Assembly (NCBI RefSeq): GCF_947495285.1
Contig: NZ_CANLXZ010000007.1
Location: forward strand, 1 to 64,000
Direction of reading: 5' to 3'
Origin: an uncultured Nonlabens sp.
GTDB taxonomy: Bacteria; Bacteroidota; Bacteroidia; Flavobacteriales; Flavobacteriaceae
Length of the DNA stretch: 64,000 bases
The notes under the pieces were generated by a model. It worked only from the letters and a program-made list of their open reading frames with translations, was not told the origin of the DNA and made no database searches. Positions 36,301 through 46,191 of the stretch are shown here, piece after piece. The translations under genes and the position numbers were made by a program. Numbering within the stretch: position 1 is the stretch's first letter; each line of letters starts with the position of its first letter.

Positions 36301-37424
36301 TGTAAAGAGCTTACTACAGAATAGTTGAGCCCAGATTCTTCTCCATTGTTGATATAATTTCTAAAGTTATCATTAGCAGCGTTCCATATATTTGCACCAC
36401 CATAATAAGTACCTACCCAAATGGAGCCGCTAGAGTCTTTGTGTAATGATTTTACAGAATTTTTTGATAAACTATTTTTATCTTCTAGTTTATTTTGAAG
36501 ATGTATTACTTTACCTTCTTCAAAGATAAAAACGCCATTATAATTCCCTATCCACAATCTTCCTGAGTTGTCTATTTTTAACTTTCTAATACGATCTATC
36601 TTTTGCACTTTGTTAATAGGGTGTGACCGTATTGATTTAGTATCTTTATTATAGATTAATACACCAGAATTATAAGTCGCGAGTAAATAATCATTACTGC
36701 CAGATGGTATAATATCAGATATATGCTCCTCTTTATACGCAGGTATTCTTTGAGCATCGTACTTCCCTATATTTTGCTTGATTACTAACCATAAACCTTT
36801 GTTAGAGCCTATTATATAAGAATCATTTTCTAGTTCTACGATACTCTCTACAAGAATGGAAGAGTGCATTGTTTTAAAAATATCGTTATAAAAAACATTT
36901 TCTTTAGGATCATAAATAGATAATCCTTTGTTAGTACCCAGCCATATATTGCCATCCTTTGTAGAGTACACTTCTTGAATTCTATTACTTAGTATGGAAT
37001 TTGTATTCTCCTGAGCAAAATACCTTGTGAACACTTCTTTTTTAGGATCATACAGATTTAATCCATTATAGGTACCTATCCATAACTTACCATCTAGACC
37101 TATCTCTAGCGATAAAATATCACTACTACTTAGAGAGTTTTCATTATCATCTTCTGTTTTAAAGACGGTGATTTTATGACCATTATAACGATTAAGACCA
37201 TCTCTAGTTGCTATCCACACCTGCCCTAGATTATCTTGCTCTATAGCTGTTGCACTACTTTGAGACAGACCATCGTCGGTAGATAGGTGTTTAAACTGAA
37301 AACGACCTGCCTGAGGTGTCGCAAAACAAGAAATAAGAAAAAAAACGGCGCAAAGCAATCTACACATAAAGAATGAAATAAGTTGGGCTTTAAAAATAGT
37401 TAAATAGTTTGATTTTAAACACAA
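33336..37424 (-). CDS. hybrid two-component system regulator of the polysaccharide locus
   Basis: A 1362-residue one-protein signalling system. A signal peptide/anchor (about 15-36) is followed by a 14-bladed type two-propeller sensor (about 45-670) and a Y_Y_Y domain (about 705-785). After one membrane helix (about 789-811) come HisKA with phosphoacceptor His848 in [13 protein letters not shown], HATPase_c ([26 protein letters not shown]) and a receiver with Asp1161 in [14 protein letters not shown]. An AraC DNA-binding domain (about 1255-1362) ends it. It senses an imported oligosaccharide in the periplasm and activates susC and probably the catabolic genes. It lies directly upstream of susC in the same direction with its own gap. 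A palindrome copy encodes residues 700-704. Confidence 0.95.
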   Translation of the reverse strand: MCLKSNYLTIFKAQLISFFMCRLLCAVFFLISCFATPQAGRFQFKHLSTDDGLSQSSATAIEQDNLGQVWIATRDGLNRYNGHKITVFKTEDDNENSLSSSDILSLEIGLDGKLWIGTYNGLNLYDPKKEVFTRYFAQENTNSILSNRIQEVYSTKDGNIWLGTNKGLSIYDPKENVFYNDIFKTMHSSILVESIVELENDSYIIGSNKGLWLVIKQNIGKYDAQRIPAYKEEHISDIIPSGSNDYLLATYNSGVLIYNKDTKSIRSHPINKVQKIDRIRKLKIDNSGRLWIGNYNGVFIFEEGKVIHLQNKLEDKNSLSKNSVKSLHKDSSGSIWVGTYYGGANIWNAANDNFRNYINNGEESGLNYSVVSSLQANNKNLFIGTEQGGLNILDLKTELFSYVTTANSNLLDDNIKSSYLDKDQLFIGMLTHGFQIYNVKTNSFEKPGNLAAIKDSLSNTGIYAFAKNQDYLYVGTFGKGVVAVPTQPEAPTFYHNKSTGLSSNIVRTLLLDNNNTLWIGTENGLNHLDKNNTIKNYLFNSDQDAGFDILTIFQSSDNHLWVGTKSHGLFVKSNEAFKKVVLNYEGIEITTIHAILQDKDGYLWLSSNQGVLQYDTIEKKVIALKDKKDGLVGNEFSNGSAIKLNQDDLLFGGISGITRFNTARLFKDSFAPPVLITGFSTGYDSKPILEYQGDVVDNIAFAKAIKIDHHQRNFTIEFAIPNFHNASSNTYEYRLSGLEKNWNTTSQNTATYTLQNSGNYVFEVRGMNGDGAKSGITALEVTAKPTPWLSWWALLLYVLVLGIAIYFILSVLKSKTRLQQELKFEQLHKERDRGINEAKLKFFTNISHEFRTPLTLILGPLQQLLADYKGSNKMYKKLLVVESNANHLLQLINRLMDFRKLEQNQFELQSAQGNIVKFLEEIYLSFKEYAKVGAYDYTFESVQDEILVYYDRKKLERVFYNLISNSFKFTEKGGAVAIKITKNDQQIFVHVNDSGIGISPVEQEKVFDRFYEVEANREKPSPFHQGTGIGLNIAKNIVELHHGTIEIESEKGKGSSFKIALKLGRDHLNDNQILKDFKFSDDLSQYTSQLSEFNPFSSSDEDLYLLNDVNKPTILVVEDNHSLLSFMVNLLKSDFNVIQADNGEDAFKLAIKNSPDLIVSDVVMPKMAGTELCANVKKDIRTSHIQVILLTSRSSLIYKLEGLERGADDYISKPFNINEFQLRIKNLLHSKAKLKEKFSSSNDFSPEEINVTSVDEQLLKKAIAIVEENIPNEQFDIPSFSSELGVSRTMLFIKVKAWTNFTPNEFIQHFRMKRAAQLLELGTLNISEVSYKVGFRNPKYFSKCFQKAYGETPSNYSKKFSE
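35313..35328. repeat. dispersed palindrome, exact copy, in hybrid sensor gene
   Basis: Exact core, translated in frame as AFAKA (residues 700-704) at the first strand of the Y_Y_Y domain. Confidence 0.95.
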
Positions 37425-38289
37425 TTAAAGCTAGTCGTACATAAGACTACCATTCAACAAGTTAATTCATAAATCGTCCTAATAATGCATAATCTTACCG
37501 CGGTGCTTCCCCATTAAAGGGTGTATTCACACCATCTTTTAACATACCAGACTATAATCTGTTTTTACAGTTTCATTACTGTTTAGTTCTATTACTAGAG
37601 TGTACAGAAGTTCTTTGATCCTTTTAAAAGATAAAGCAGCTATAAAATTTATTCTAATTACAGAGCTATATTTTGAGGCTCATGAAAACTTCTCTACACG
37701 ACATAATATCCTATGTCTTAGCAATAATTTATAGAATTAAATTGTTGTAGAACTTACTTACCTTTTATTGCATTGATTAAATTTTCACCATCTTATATAC
37801 CATAATTTGCGACTACTTTACAATAAGTCGCACTAAATAAGCACACCGTTTTAAATAACTGTAGTAAACTCTCCCTTTTTATCACCTTTTTAACTCTAGC
37901 CAGGTGAATGACTATTCTTTCTTTATAAGGACTCTATTAAAAAAACGAAAAGGTTTGTGTCGCACAAGAGCATAGATTTATAATCGTGAAACTATACAAC
38001 ATAAGAAAAAATAAAAACGTGATTACATTTTCATTAAAGCAAGAATCTAATTTATCCTGTTTAATAAAAATAGATGGAGCTATCTAGATGGAGCTAACAC
38101 ATATAGATGTATACATTTATGATGAGGATTTGTATGATTTTACTCATTATAAATCAAAATGTATAACCTACAGACAGCAACACTATTAAAATTTAAAACA
38201 CTGAAAAACATAGTGTTGTACTTATTCCTCCCTATTATGAATAATAAAACGAGTAGAAATAATAACATTTCACTAAGAAACACTCATAT
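37425..38289. other. gene-poor gap with traces of decayed coding sequence
   Basis: About 865 bases between the hybrid sensor and the uxuB-like gene have no intact gene. On the minus strand around 37470-37900 the translated pieces keep a protein-like look but are broken by stops and frame changes. Examples are NYGI, then after a stop DGENLINAIKGK, later LYTLVIELNSNETVKTDYSL and MLKDGVNTPFNGEAPR. I could not assign them to a family. The right half is AT-rich with short open frames only, and holds a candidate operator near 38178-38218. Confidence 0.4.
38178..38218. promoter_or_regulatory. inverted repeat upstream of the uronate operon
   Basis: CAACACTA (38178-38185) and TAGTGTTG (38211-38218) form a perfect 8-base inverted repeat with a 25-base spacer, 72 bases before the first gene. 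A third AACACT lies between them. Similar AGTGT/ACACT half-sites occur before kduI. Confidence 0.35.
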
Positions 38290-39159
38290 TTGAGTAAAGA
38301 AATAATTCAATCCTCATCTTTAAATCATCTTATGTATAAAACTATAGTTTTAACCGGCGCCGGTGGTGTTTTATGTAGCACCCTAGCCCATGCACTTGCA
38401 AAACAAGGTCACCGCATTGCGGTTCTAGATTTAAGAAAAGAAGCCGCAAACACTGTCGCACAAGAAATAAATAAAGATGGTGGTGATGCAATAGGTGTAG
38501 CAGGAAATGTACTTGAAAAAACATCTCTAGAAAATGCCAAAATAGAAATCAACAACACCTTTGGAAAAGTAGATATACTTATAAATGGTGCAGGTGGTAA
38601 TCACCCCATGGGAACTACTAGCAATCCATTTTTTAAAATGGAAGATCTAGATAATAATACAGAAGGATTTAAAACTTTTTTTGATTTAGACCCTAAGGGA
38701 ATAGAATTTACATTTAACCTTAACTTTCTAGGTACCTTATTACCTACACAAGTGTTTGCTATGGATATGGTAGGCCGTGATGGCTGCAGTGTTTTAAACA
38801 TCTCTTCCATGAATGCATTTACACCATTAACTAAAATACCAGCTTATAGCGGTGCAAAAGCTGCCGTATCTAACTTTACACAATGGCTAGCTGTGCATTT
38901 TTCTAAAATAGGCATACGCGTTAACGCAATTGCACCAGGTTTTTTCTTAACAGATCAAAATCGCGCACTTTTAACAAATGAAGATGGCAGTGCTACTGCT
39001 CGTGGTAATCAAATTATAGGTCAGACACCTATGGGCCGTTATGGAAAGCCAGAAGATCTAGTCAGTACGGTGCAATGGTTATGTGACGACGGCGCAGCCT
39101 TTATTACTGGTATCGTGGTTCCTATTGATGGCGGTTTCAGCGCTTACAGTGGTGTATAG
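38290..39159 (+). CDS. uxuB: SDR-family D-mannonate oxidoreductase (UxuB role)
   Basis: A 289-residue short-chain dehydrogenase. It has the cofactor loop TGAGGVLCS, NGAGG after strand 4, catalytic YSGAKAA and the C-terminal IDGGFSAYSGV. The SDR type that replaces the classical UxuB beside uxuA in many Bacteroidota has this GAGGVLCS loop and the inserted segment around 95-130 seen here. It would interconvert fructuronate and mannonate. The frame starts with TTG at 38290 after an AAGAAA stretch. The first ATG (38332) has no ribosome binding site and would remove residues before the first strand, so TTG is preferred with caution. First gene of the plus-strand uronate operon. Confidence 0.75.
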   Translation: MSKEIIQSSSLNHLMYKTIVLTGAGGVLCSTLAHALAKQGHRIAVLDLRKEAANTVAQEINKDGGDAIGVAGNVLEKTSLENAKIEINNTFGKVDILINGAGGNHPMGTTSNPFFKMEDLDNNTEGFKTFFDLDPKGIEFTFNLNFLGTLLPTQVFAMDMVGRDGCSVLNISSMNAFTPLTKIPAYSGAKAAVSNFTQWLAVHFSKIGIRVNAIAPGFFLTDQNRALLTNEDGSATARGNQIIGQTPMGRYGKPEDLVSTVQWLCDDGAAFITGIVVPIDGGFSAYSGV

Positions 39160-39192
39160 TAACTAATATAGAATGGTGTATTTTTATAATCT

Positions 39193-39208
39193 CGTTTTCG
39201 CAAGAGCG
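39193..39208. repeat. dispersed palindrome, degenerate 13/16 copy, intergenic
   Basis: CGTTTTCGCAAGAGCG between the uxuB-like gene and uxuA, with GAA following as in other copies. Confidence 0.5.
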
Positions 39209-39225
39209 GAACAAACACATAAATC

Positions 39226-40425
39226 ATGAATCTAGAGCAAACATGGAGATGGTACGGTCCTAAAGACCCTGTTTCACTTAACGATATCAAACAAGCCGGT
39301 GCAACCGGTATAGTAAGTGCATTACATCATATCGCAAACGGTATGGTATGGAGCGTTGAAGAAATTACAAAACGTAAAGAAATTATAGAAAAAGCAGGCT
39401 TAACCTGGTCTGTGGTAGAAAGTGTACCCATTCATGAAAATATAAAAACTAAATCTGGAGATTATAATAAATATATAGAAAATTATAAAACGACACTTAA
39501 AAACTTAGGGGATTGTGGTATAGACATAGTATGCTATAATTTTATGCCTGTACTAGACTGGACACGTACTAATTTAGATTATGCAGTTCATGACGGTTCT
39601 ACAGCATTAAGATTTGAAGCAGCTGCATTTGCAGCATTTGAATTATATCTATTAAAACGCCCAGGTGCAGTTAACGAGTATACTCTACAACAGCAACAAG
39701 CTGCCCAAGAATATTTAGAAAATTCCACACCAGAACAGCATCAAAAACTTATAAAAAATATTATAGCAGGATTACCAGGTGCCGAAGAAGGTTATACCTT
39801 AAAAGAGTTCAACGAGATTCTAGCGACCTATAAAAATATAGGACCTAAAGAATTGAAGGAGAATCTATTTCACTTTTTATCTCAAATAATACCCACTGCC
39901 GAAAAAGCTGGTGTACTCATGTGCATACACCCAGATGACCCACCTTTCCCTATCCTAGGGTTGCCACGCGTAGTAAGTACAGAACAAGATATAGTAGATA
40001 TTTATAAAGCTGTAAAAAGTCATAATAATGGTCTAACGTTTTGCACGGGATCCTTCGGTGTGAGAACAGATAATGACCTCGATGGAATGGTCAGACGTCT
40101 GGGAGATCGCATACATTTCATTCATTTAAGATCTACTAAAAGAGATGCTTCAGGTAACTTTCATGAAGCAGACCATCTCGATGGAGACGTAGATATGTAC
40201 GCGGTAATGAAAGCGCTGGTAGAAGAACAAGAAAAAAGAAAAAAAGCAGGTAGGCAAGATTTAAGAATGCCATTTAGGCCAGACCATGGACATAAAATGC
40301 TCGATGATTTAAATAAAAAAACTAATCCTGGTTACTCAGGAATAGGACGTTTACGTGGCCTTGCAGAATTGCGTGGCCTAGAATTAGGAATAAGAAGATC
40401 TATTTTAAATCATCAAGACCATTAA
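39226..40425 (+). CDS. uxuA: mannonate dehydratase
   Basis: A 399-residue TIM-barrel enzyme that dehydrates D-mannonate to 2-keto-3-deoxygluconate. Visible signatures are [36 protein letters not shown], the metal-binding [16 protein letters not shown] and [10 protein letters not shown] near the C-terminus. The length is normal. It follows the uxuB-like gene by 66 bases. It joins the glucuronate branch (UxaC, UxuB) to KdgK. Confidence 0.95.
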   Translation: MNLEQTWRWYGPKDPVSLNDIKQAGATGIVSALHHIANGMVWSVEEITKRKEIIEKAGLTWSVVESVPIHENIKTKSGDYNKYIENYKTTLKNLGDCGIDIVCYNFMPVLDWTRTNLDYAVHDGSTALRFEAAAFAAFELYLLKRPGAVNEYTLQQQQAAQEYLENSTPEQHQKLIKNIIAGLPGAEEGYTLKEFNEILATYKNIGPKELKENLFHFLSQIIPTAEKAGVLMCIHPDDPPFPILGLPRVVSTEQDIVDIYKAVKSHNNGLTFCTGSFGVRTDNDLDGMVRRLGDRIHFIHLRSTKRDASGNFHEADHLDGDVDMYAVMKALVEEQEKRKKAGRQDLRMPFRPDHGHKMLDDLNKKTNPGYSGIGRLRGLAELRGLELGIRRSILNHQDH

Positions 40426-40496
40426 TTGATTTACCTATTTTAAAAATCACTGCTCACAAGTAATTAATAAATTAATAAACTAATCTTCTCACACAT

Positions 40497-40526
40497 ATGG
40501 TTAGTGTCTAAAACACTCACAACCAT
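40497..40526. promoter_or_regulatory. palindromic site in the uxuA-kduI gap
   Basis: ATGGTT-AGTGT-ctaaa-ACACT-cac-AACCAT is an imperfect nested inverted repeat, 26 bases before kduI. It could be an operator sharing AGTGT/ACACT half-sites with the site at 38178-38218, or an RNA hairpin in the polycistronic message. Confidence 0.4.
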
Positions 40527-40551
40527 CTATTGAGAAATAAAAAAATAATAT

Positions 40552-41391
40552 ATGTCAACTAAATTTGAAACGCGTTATGCCTCTAGTCCTAAGACTGTAA
40601 AAACATACGATACTACGCAACTAAGAGAAGAGTTTTTAATTGAAAAACCTATGGTAGATGGCGAGATTAATTTAGTCTACACACACTATGATAGATATAT
40701 AGCAGGTGGTGCCGTACCTATAAAAAAATTAAAGTTAGAATCTATAGATCCATTAAAGGCTGAGAATTTTTTAGATAGACGCGAGATGGGTATAATAAAT
40801 GTAGGCGCAACAGGAAGTGTAGATGTAGATGGAACTATATATGTGCTTAATCATAAAGATGCATTATACATAGGTATGGGCGCTGTTAACGTTACTTTTC
40901 ATAGTGCTAATTCTAATGACCCTGCAAAGTTTTATATCAACAGTGCTCCTGCACATAAATCATATCCTACACAAAAAACAAGTCTTGCCGAAGCTAATAA
41001 GATAGAATTAGGAAGTCTAGAGACAGCAAATCACCGCACGGTATCTCAAATGATTATAGGCGGTATTATAACAACATGCCAACTTCAAATGGGTATGACA
41101 GAATTAAAAGTAGGTAGTGTATGGAATACCATGCCTGCTCACGTTCACGATCGTAGAATGGAAGTCTATTTCTACTTAGATGTGCCACAAGACCAGGCAG
41201 TGTGTCATTTTATGGGACAACCCCAAGAAACTAGACATATATGGATGCATAACCATCAAGCGGTGATATCTCCACCATGGTCTATTCACTCTGGTTCTGG
41301 AACTTCTAACTATACCTTTATTTGGGGTATGGCCGGAGAGAATCTAGACTATAATGATATGGACGTTGCAAAAATCACAGATCTTAAATAA
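40552..41391 (+). CDS. kduI: 5-dehydro-4-deoxy-D-glucuronate isomerase
   Basis: A 279-residue cupin that isomerises 5-keto-4-deoxyuronate to 2,5-diketo-3-deoxygluconate, the first step for unsaturated uronates. It shows the metal-binding MPAHVHDRRMEVYFYLDV and later SPPWSIHSGSGTSNYTFIWG. The length equals that of the E. coli enzyme within a residue or two. It is separated by 126 bases from uxuA and directly followed by kduD. Cytoplasmic. Confidence 0.95.
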   Translation: MSTKFETRYASSPKTVKTYDTTQLREEFLIEKPMVDGEINLVYTHYDRYIAGGAVPIKKLKLESIDPLKAENFLDRREMGIINVGATGSVDVDGTIYVLNHKDALYIGMGAVNVTFHSANSNDPAKFYINSAPAHKSYPTQKTSLAEANKIELGSLETANHRTVSQMIIGGIITTCQLQMGMTELKVGSVWNTMPAHVHDRRMEVYFYLDVPQDQAVCHFMGQPQETRHIWMHNHQAVISPPWSIHSGSGTSNYTFIWGMAGENLDYNDMDVAKITDLK

Positions 41392-41397
41392 ACAGCT

Positions 41398-42186
41398 ATG
41401 AATCTATTTGATATTAAAGGTAAAGTAGCATTAGTTACTGGTAGTACACACGGTTTAGGAATGTCCATGGCTCATGGATTAGGACTGGCTGGTGCAACTA
41501 TCATCGTGAACGGGAATTCTTCACAGCAAAAAATAGACGATGCTGTTGCGCTTTATAAAAAAGCTGGAATACACGCTGTAGGATATAAATTTGACGTTTC
41601 AAATGAAACAGCTGTTGAAACCGCAGTTAAAAAAATAGAATCTGAAGTAGGTCCTATAGACATTCTGATCAATAACGCAGGAATCATAAAAAGAGTTCCG
41701 CTGGCAGATATGGATGTAGAAGAATTTAAACAAGTCGTGAACATCGATTTAGTAAGTCCATTTATAGTTTCTAAACATGTCGTAAAAGGCATGATGGAAC
41801 GTAAGGCAGGAAAAATCATTAACATTTGTTCTATGATGAGCCAGTTAGGTAGGAATACGGTAGGTGCATATGCGGCTGCAAAAGGTGGTCTAGTCATGCT
41901 TACTAAAAACATGGCAACAGAATGGGCTAAGCATAACATACAAGTAAATGGAATAGGTCCTGGATATTTTGCCACTTCACAAACAGCTCCTATACGTGTA
42001 GATGGTCATCCATTTAATGATTTTATCGTGAACCGCACACCAGCAGCAAAATGGGGCGACCCAGATGACCTAGCAGGTGCGGCCATTTTTCTATCCTCAA
42101 AAGCAAGTGATTTTGTAAACGGCCATATTTTATATGTAGATGGCGGGATTCTTGCCACTATAGGAAAACCCTCTAACGAAGAATAA
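41398..42186 (+). CDS. kduD: 2-dehydro-3-deoxy-D-gluconate 5-dehydrogenase (SDR)
   Basis: A 262-residue SDR with GSTHGLG (cofactor loop), NNAGI, catalytic YAAAKGG and YVDGGILATIG. It reduces 2,5-diketo-3-deoxygluconate to KDG when paired with KduI. The same subfamily includes gluconate 5-dehydrogenases, so the name rests on the position six bases after kduI. The stop is immediately followed by the next ATG. Confidence 0.85.
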   Translation: MNLFDIKGKVALVTGSTHGLGMSMAHGLGLAGATIIVNGNSSQQKIDDAVALYKKAGIHAVGYKFDVSNETAVETAVKKIESEVGPIDILINNAGIIKRVPLADMDVEEFKQVVNIDLVSPFIVSKHVVKGMMERKAGKIINICSMMSQLGRNTVGAYAAAKGGLVMLTKNMATEWAKHNIQVNGIGPGYFATSQTAPIRVDGHPFNDFIVNRTPAAKWGDPDDLAGAAIFLSSKASDFVNGHILYVDGGILATIGKPSNEE

Positions 42187-43407
42187 ATGAAGCATATTTA
42201 TATAATTTTTGTAGCGCTCTCCACTCTCTTACTAAGTTGTGAAGAGAAGAAAGAAGACTCTTATTTTGTGCTAGAAAACGCAATCGATTTCGCAAGAAAT
42301 GAGGTTGTGGTAATCTCTAAAAATCAACTATTAGAAAAATTACCTAAGCTGGATAAAAGTCACATTTTGATGTTTACCGATTCTCAAGGAACAGAAGTCC
42401 CTTATCAATTAGATGACCTGGATAAAGATGGAGAATGGGATGAAGTGGCTCTCGTTATGGAATTTAATCCTAATGAAGAAAAGAAGATTAATGTTTCCGC
42501 TTTCGCGAAAGCGGAATCGCCACAATACGCAAAGATGACAGATGTACATTTTGGAGTTGGTATAGCAAAACCTAATGCTAATGAAGTTCAAAAATATACA
42601 CGCAGTTACGACCCTAGAGAAAAAGATCAAATCTTCTTTCAAATGGAAGGACCAGCTTGGGAAAATGATAAAGTAGGTTTCCGTATGTACTTTGACCCAA
42701 GGAATGGGATTGACATTTTTGGGAAAACTACTTCTTTACCTACCCTGCACAAACAAGGTTTAACTACAAATTATCACGAGAAAGCAGATTGGGGAATGGA
42801 TATTCTCAAAGTAGGAAACTCACTAGGTGCTGGCTCTATAGCTTTTAAACATCAGGATTCTTTGTACCGACTTACAGGATGGAATGGAGCTCGTTTTGAA
42901 ACCATTACCGAAGGACCTGCGAGAGCTATCTTTAAAATGACATATTTAGATGAGTTAATAGGTGAAAAACCATTTAACATAGTCCATACTATAACCATAG
43001 AAAAAGGCGATTGGTTCTATAAAAGTGATATTGAAATTCACGGTATTGTTGACGGTATAGAATTAGTTACTGGAATTGTAGACTTAAAAGAAAACAGTAA
43101 AAGTTTTTACCAGACTAAAGAGAAAAAACAAGTGTTTACCTCATATGGTAAACAATCAGAAAATGAAGATCATTTAGGAATGGCTATTATAATTGGAAAT
43201 TCTAATGTAAGAAATAGTGAAGCTCCTAAAGATGGCCCTGGAATTACTAACACACATCTTCTGAATCTAGGAGAAGGAAAAAACCACACCTTTTATTTTA
43301 TGAGCGGTTGGGAAGCAAGTGATTCACAGTTCAAACATGAAAAGACATTTAGAGTCGCTGTTAATAAAACGGCTACAAAAATATCTAGCCCGATAAAGGT
43401 CCGTTAA
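42187..43407 (+). CDS. DUF4861-family lipoprotein of unknown function
   Basis: A 406-residue lipoprotein (lipobox LLLSC, Cys18) that fits the DUF4861 family. It has an N-terminal beta domain with MFTDSQGTEVPYQLDDLDKDG and a larger beta-sandwich with PAWENDKVGFRMYFDPRNGID and DWGMDILKVGNSLGAGSIAF. I know no established activity for the family. It sits in the uronate operon between kduD (adjacent) and the TRAP transporter, so a periplasmic role in processing or presenting uronic acids is likely. Conserved Asp/Glu/His residues in a beta-sandwich would allow an enzyme (inference). A palindrome copy encodes residues 105-109 (AFAKA). Confidence 0.75.
   Translation: MKHIYIIFVALSTLLLSCEEKKEDSYFVLENAIDFARNEVVVISKNQLLEKLPKLDKSHILMFTDSQGTEVPYQLDDLDKDGEWDEVALVMEFNPNEEKKINVSAFAKAESPQYAKMTDVHFGVGIAKPNANEVQKYTRSYDPREKDQIFFQMEGPAWENDKVGFRMYFDPRNGIDIFGKTTSLPTLHKQGLTTNYHEKADWGMDILKVGNSLGAGSIAFKHQDSLYRLTGWNGARFETITEGPARAIFKMTYLDELIGEKPFNIVHTITIEKGDWFYKSDIEIHGIVDGIELVTGIVDLKENSKSFYQTKEKKQVFTSYGKQSENEDHLGMAIIIGNSNVRNSEAPKDGPGITNTHLLNLGEGKNHTFYFMSGWEASDSQFKHEKTFRVAVNKTATKISSPIKVR
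42498..42513. repeat. dispersed palindrome, exact copy with longest symmetric arms, in DUF4861 gene
   Basis: Exact core extended on both sides to a full 22-base perfect palindrome (42495-42516; outer bases TTC and GAA). It reads SAFAKAE. Confidence 0.95.
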
Positions 43408-43419
43408 AAAAAGAATTCT

Positions 43420-44394
43420 ATGAAATTGAAATACATATTACTTTTATTTCTGACCGCTATGCTTATAAATAGCTGTACAGAAGGTAAAACTAGTAAAACT
43501 TTAAGGCTAGCCCATGGTGTAGACTCACAGCATCCTGTTCATAAAGGAATGGTAGTTCTAGGTGAAAGTCTAGATCGTATCTCTGAAGGAAAGTTAAAAG
43601 TTCAAATTTATCCTAATGGTCAGTTAGGTGGCGAGCGAGAAAGTATAGAATTACTTCAAATAGGAAGCCTAGACATTGCAAAAGTAAGTGCAGGAGTTCT
43701 AGAAAATTTTATCCAAGAATATAAGGTATTCAGTATCCCATACCTATTCAGAGATAAAAATCACATGCATGGTATTTGTGATGGCGCTGTAGGTAAAGGG
43801 ATTTTATCAAAAGGTAAGAATTTTAATCTTCAAGGACTCACATTTTACGATGCTGGTAGTAGAAGTTTTTACACTAAAGAAACGCCTATAAAATCGCCAG
43901 CAGATCTTGAGGATATGAAAATACGCGTCATGAAAAGTAATACGGCCATTGCTATGGTTAATGAATTAGGTGGCGCTGCCACTCCTATATCCTATGGCGA
44001 GTTATATACCGCATTACAACAAGGCGTAGTAAGTGGTGCAGAAAATAATATCCCGAGTTACTTTACTTCTAAACATTATGAAGTATGTAAATACCTAAGT
44101 ATCGATGAGCACACCTCAGTTCCTGATGTACTGGTTATAGGTACTGAAGCACTGAGCAGACTGAGCGATCAGGAAAAGAAATGGTTGAATCAGGCTGTAG
44201 AAGAATCAAAAGTAGCGCAGCGTAAATTATGGGAAGCGTCTGAAAAAGAATCCTTACAAAAAGCAATAGAAAGCGGCGTACAAGTATTCTATCCAGAAAA
44301 AGAACCGTTTCAAGAAGCAACAGAAAATCTTTTAAACGAGTTTAAGGAAGATCCACTATTAGGTGAATTAATTGAGTCCATCCAAAATAATTAA
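43420..44394 (+). CDS. dctP: TRAP transporter substrate-binding protein (DctP type), lipoprotein
   Basis: A 324-residue periplasmic binding protein with lipobox INSC (Cys19). It carries the DctP signatures KLKVQIYPNGQLGGERESIE, the conserved arginine strand DLEDMKIRVMKS and GELYTALQQGVVSGAENNI. It captures an organic acid, here most likely glucuronate or an unsaturated monouronate given the operon. Lipid anchoring is usual for Bacteroidota binding proteins. Its stop overlaps the start of the DctQ gene. Confidence 0.92.
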   Translation: MKLKYILLLFLTAMLINSCTEGKTSKTLRLAHGVDSQHPVHKGMVVLGESLDRISEGKLKVQIYPNGQLGGERESIELLQIGSLDIAKVSAGVLENFIQEYKVFSIPYLFRDKNHMHGICDGAVGKGILSKGKNFNLQGLTFYDAGSRSFYTKETPIKSPADLEDMKIRVMKSNTAIAMVNELGGAATPISYGELYTALQQGVVSGAENNIPSYFTSKHYEVCKYLSIDEHTSVPDVLVIGTEALSRLSDQEKKWLNQAVEESKVAQRKLWEASEKESLQKAIESGVQVFYPEKEPFQEATENLLNEFKEDPLLGELIESIQNN

Positions 44395-44867
44395 TGATGA
44401 GAAAAATAATAGACTCTATATTGGGTAAAATATGCCTAGCATTACTTACCATTATGCTACTAGCTGTAGTATGGCAAGTGTTTGCGAGATTCATTCTACA
44501 GTCTCCTAGCACTATTACTGATGAAATTTCTAGTTATTCCCTGATTTGGGTTGGATTACTAGGTGCTGCTTATGCCACAGGCCAGCATTTACACTTGGCT
44601 ATCGATTTATTACCAGAAAAATTAGTAGAGAAAAACAATAAGCTCTTTGACGGCTTTGTTTATTTGTGCGTGTTTGCATTTAGTTTTTTTGTAATGATTT
44701 TTGGTGGTGTAAGATTATGCCAACTCAGTTTTCAGTTTGAGCAAAAGTCTGCATCACTAGGGATTCCTTTAGGGTTTGTATATCTCGTAGTTCCTATAGC
44801 TGGGGTACTGATTTGTTATTTCAGTCTAGATTCCTTTTTCAAAACATTAAAATCTTCAAAAGCTTAA
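44394..44867 (+). CDS. dctQ: TRAP transporter small membrane subunit
   Basis: A 157-residue inner-membrane protein with four hydrophobic helices and the DctQ features VVWQVFARFIL and DEISSYSLIWVGLLGAAYA. It partners the large subunit encoded four bases downstream. The start codon shares a base with the dctP stop (TAATG), so translation is coupled. Confidence 0.92.
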   Translation: MMRKIIDSILGKICLALLTIMLLAVVWQVFARFILQSPSTITDEISSYSLIWVGLLGAAYATGQHLHLAIDLLPEKLVEKNNKLFDGFVYLCVFAFSFFVMIFGGVRLCQLSFQFEQKSASLGIPLGFVYLVVPIAGVLICYFSLDSFFKTLKSSKA

Positions 44868-44871
44868 GAAC

Positions 44872-46173
44872 ATGAATTATATAGAGATTTTAATATTAGT
44901 ATTGAGTTTTTTAGTCTTTTTATCACTGCGAGTTCCTATTGCTTATGCTATCGGACTTGCTGGTTTTATAACCTTAGTTTATTCTATGCCGTTTTTACCA
45001 TCGGTAACTACAATGGCGCAACGTATGGCCACTTCACTAGATAGTTTTACACTAAGTGCTATACCATTTTTTATTCTAGCAGGACAAATTATGAATCGAG
45101 GCGGAATCGCTGTACGACTTATTAATTTTGCCAAAGCTATAGTAGGGCCACTACCAGGTGGACTAGCATTTGTAAATATTATTTCATGTATGCTTTTTGG
45201 AGCTATTTCTGGTAGTGCTGTTGCTGCAGCTAGTGCCATAGGTGGCTTTATGAATCCTATGATGGAGAAAGATGGTTATAGTAAACCTTTCAGCGCGGCG
45301 GTAAATATTACTAGTGCCACCACAGGTTTAATCATACCGCCTAGTAATGTATTAATTGTGTATTCACTAGCCAGTGGTGGTGTTTCTATAGCGGCATTAT
45401 TTATTGCTGGTTATGTACCTGGATTATTGTTAGGACTAGCCTTAATGATAGTAGCTGCCATTTATTCCATTATTAAAAAATATCCAACAGATAAGCTTGT
45501 TAGTGTTAAGGTGTTTTTTAAAAGATTCTTTGACGCTTTACCTAGTCTTATGCTTTTAGTAGTCGTTATAGGTGGAATAGTAGGCGGAATATTTACAGCA
45601 ACAGAGGCTAGTGGAGTAGCCGTTATTTATACACTAATTTTAGGATTTGCTTATAAAGAAATTAAATTAAAGGACCTAACCACTATCTTATTAGAGACTA
45701 TTAAAACGAGTTCTATTGTACTATTATTAATAGCTACTTCTATCGCTATGAGCTGGGTAATGTCTTATGAGAACATCCCGCAAGAAATAAGCAGCGCACT
45801 ATTAGGAATAAGTGAGAACCCTATTATTATTCTTATTCTTATCAATTTGATATTACTATTTGTTGGGATTTTTATGGATATGACACCAGCAGTATTGATA
45901 TTCACTCCTATCTTCTTACCTATTGTAACCGCTATGGGAATGGATCCTGTTCATTTTGGGGTTATCATGATTATGAATTTATGTATAGGACTATGTACAC
46001 CACCAGTGGGCTCTGTTCTCTTTGTAGGTTGTTCTGTAGCCAATTTAAAAATCCAGAAAGTCATACGACCTATGCTGCCATTATTTGTAGCCATGATTGC
46101 AGTACTTGTTATGGTAACTTACTTTGAAGATATCACACTGTGGTTACCTAGAGCTTTTGATTTAATAGACTAA
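44872..46173 (+). CDS. dctM: TRAP transporter large membrane subunit
   Basis: A 433-residue sodium-coupled membrane component with about 12 helices. Typical motifs are LSAIPFFILAGQIMNRGGIA, LFGAISGSAVAAASAIG and TPPVGSVLFVG. With DctP and DctQ it forms the uronate uptake system. It is the last gene of the plus-strand operon; a strong bidirectional terminator follows 18 bases later. Confidence 0.95.
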   Translation: MNYIEILILVLSFLVFLSLRVPIAYAIGLAGFITLVYSMPFLPSVTTMAQRMATSLDSFTLSAIPFFILAGQIMNRGGIAVRLINFAKAIVGPLPGGLAFVNIISCMLFGAISGSAVAAASAIGGFMNPMMEKDGYSKPFSAAVNITSATTGLIIPPSNVLIVYSLASGGVSIAALFIAGYVPGLLLGLALMIVAAIYSIIKKYPTDKLVSVKVFFKRFFDALPSLMLLVVVIGGIVGGIFTATEASGVAVIYTLILGFAYKEIKLKDLTTILLETIKTSSIVLLLIATSIAMSWVMSYENIPQEISSALLGISENPIIILILINLILLFVGIFMDMTPAVLIFTPIFLPIVTAMGMDPVHFGVIMIMNLCIGLCTPPVGSVLFVGCSVANLKIQKVIRPMLPLFVAMIAVLVMVTYFEDITLWLPRAFDLID

Positions 46174-46191
46174 GAGCTGTTTCTAAAAATT

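Noticed and set aside
37960..38220. Short plus-strand frames of about 33 codons each before the uronate operon
   Set aside because: No ribosome binding sites or recognisable motifs; their composition is that of AT-rich non-coding DNA.
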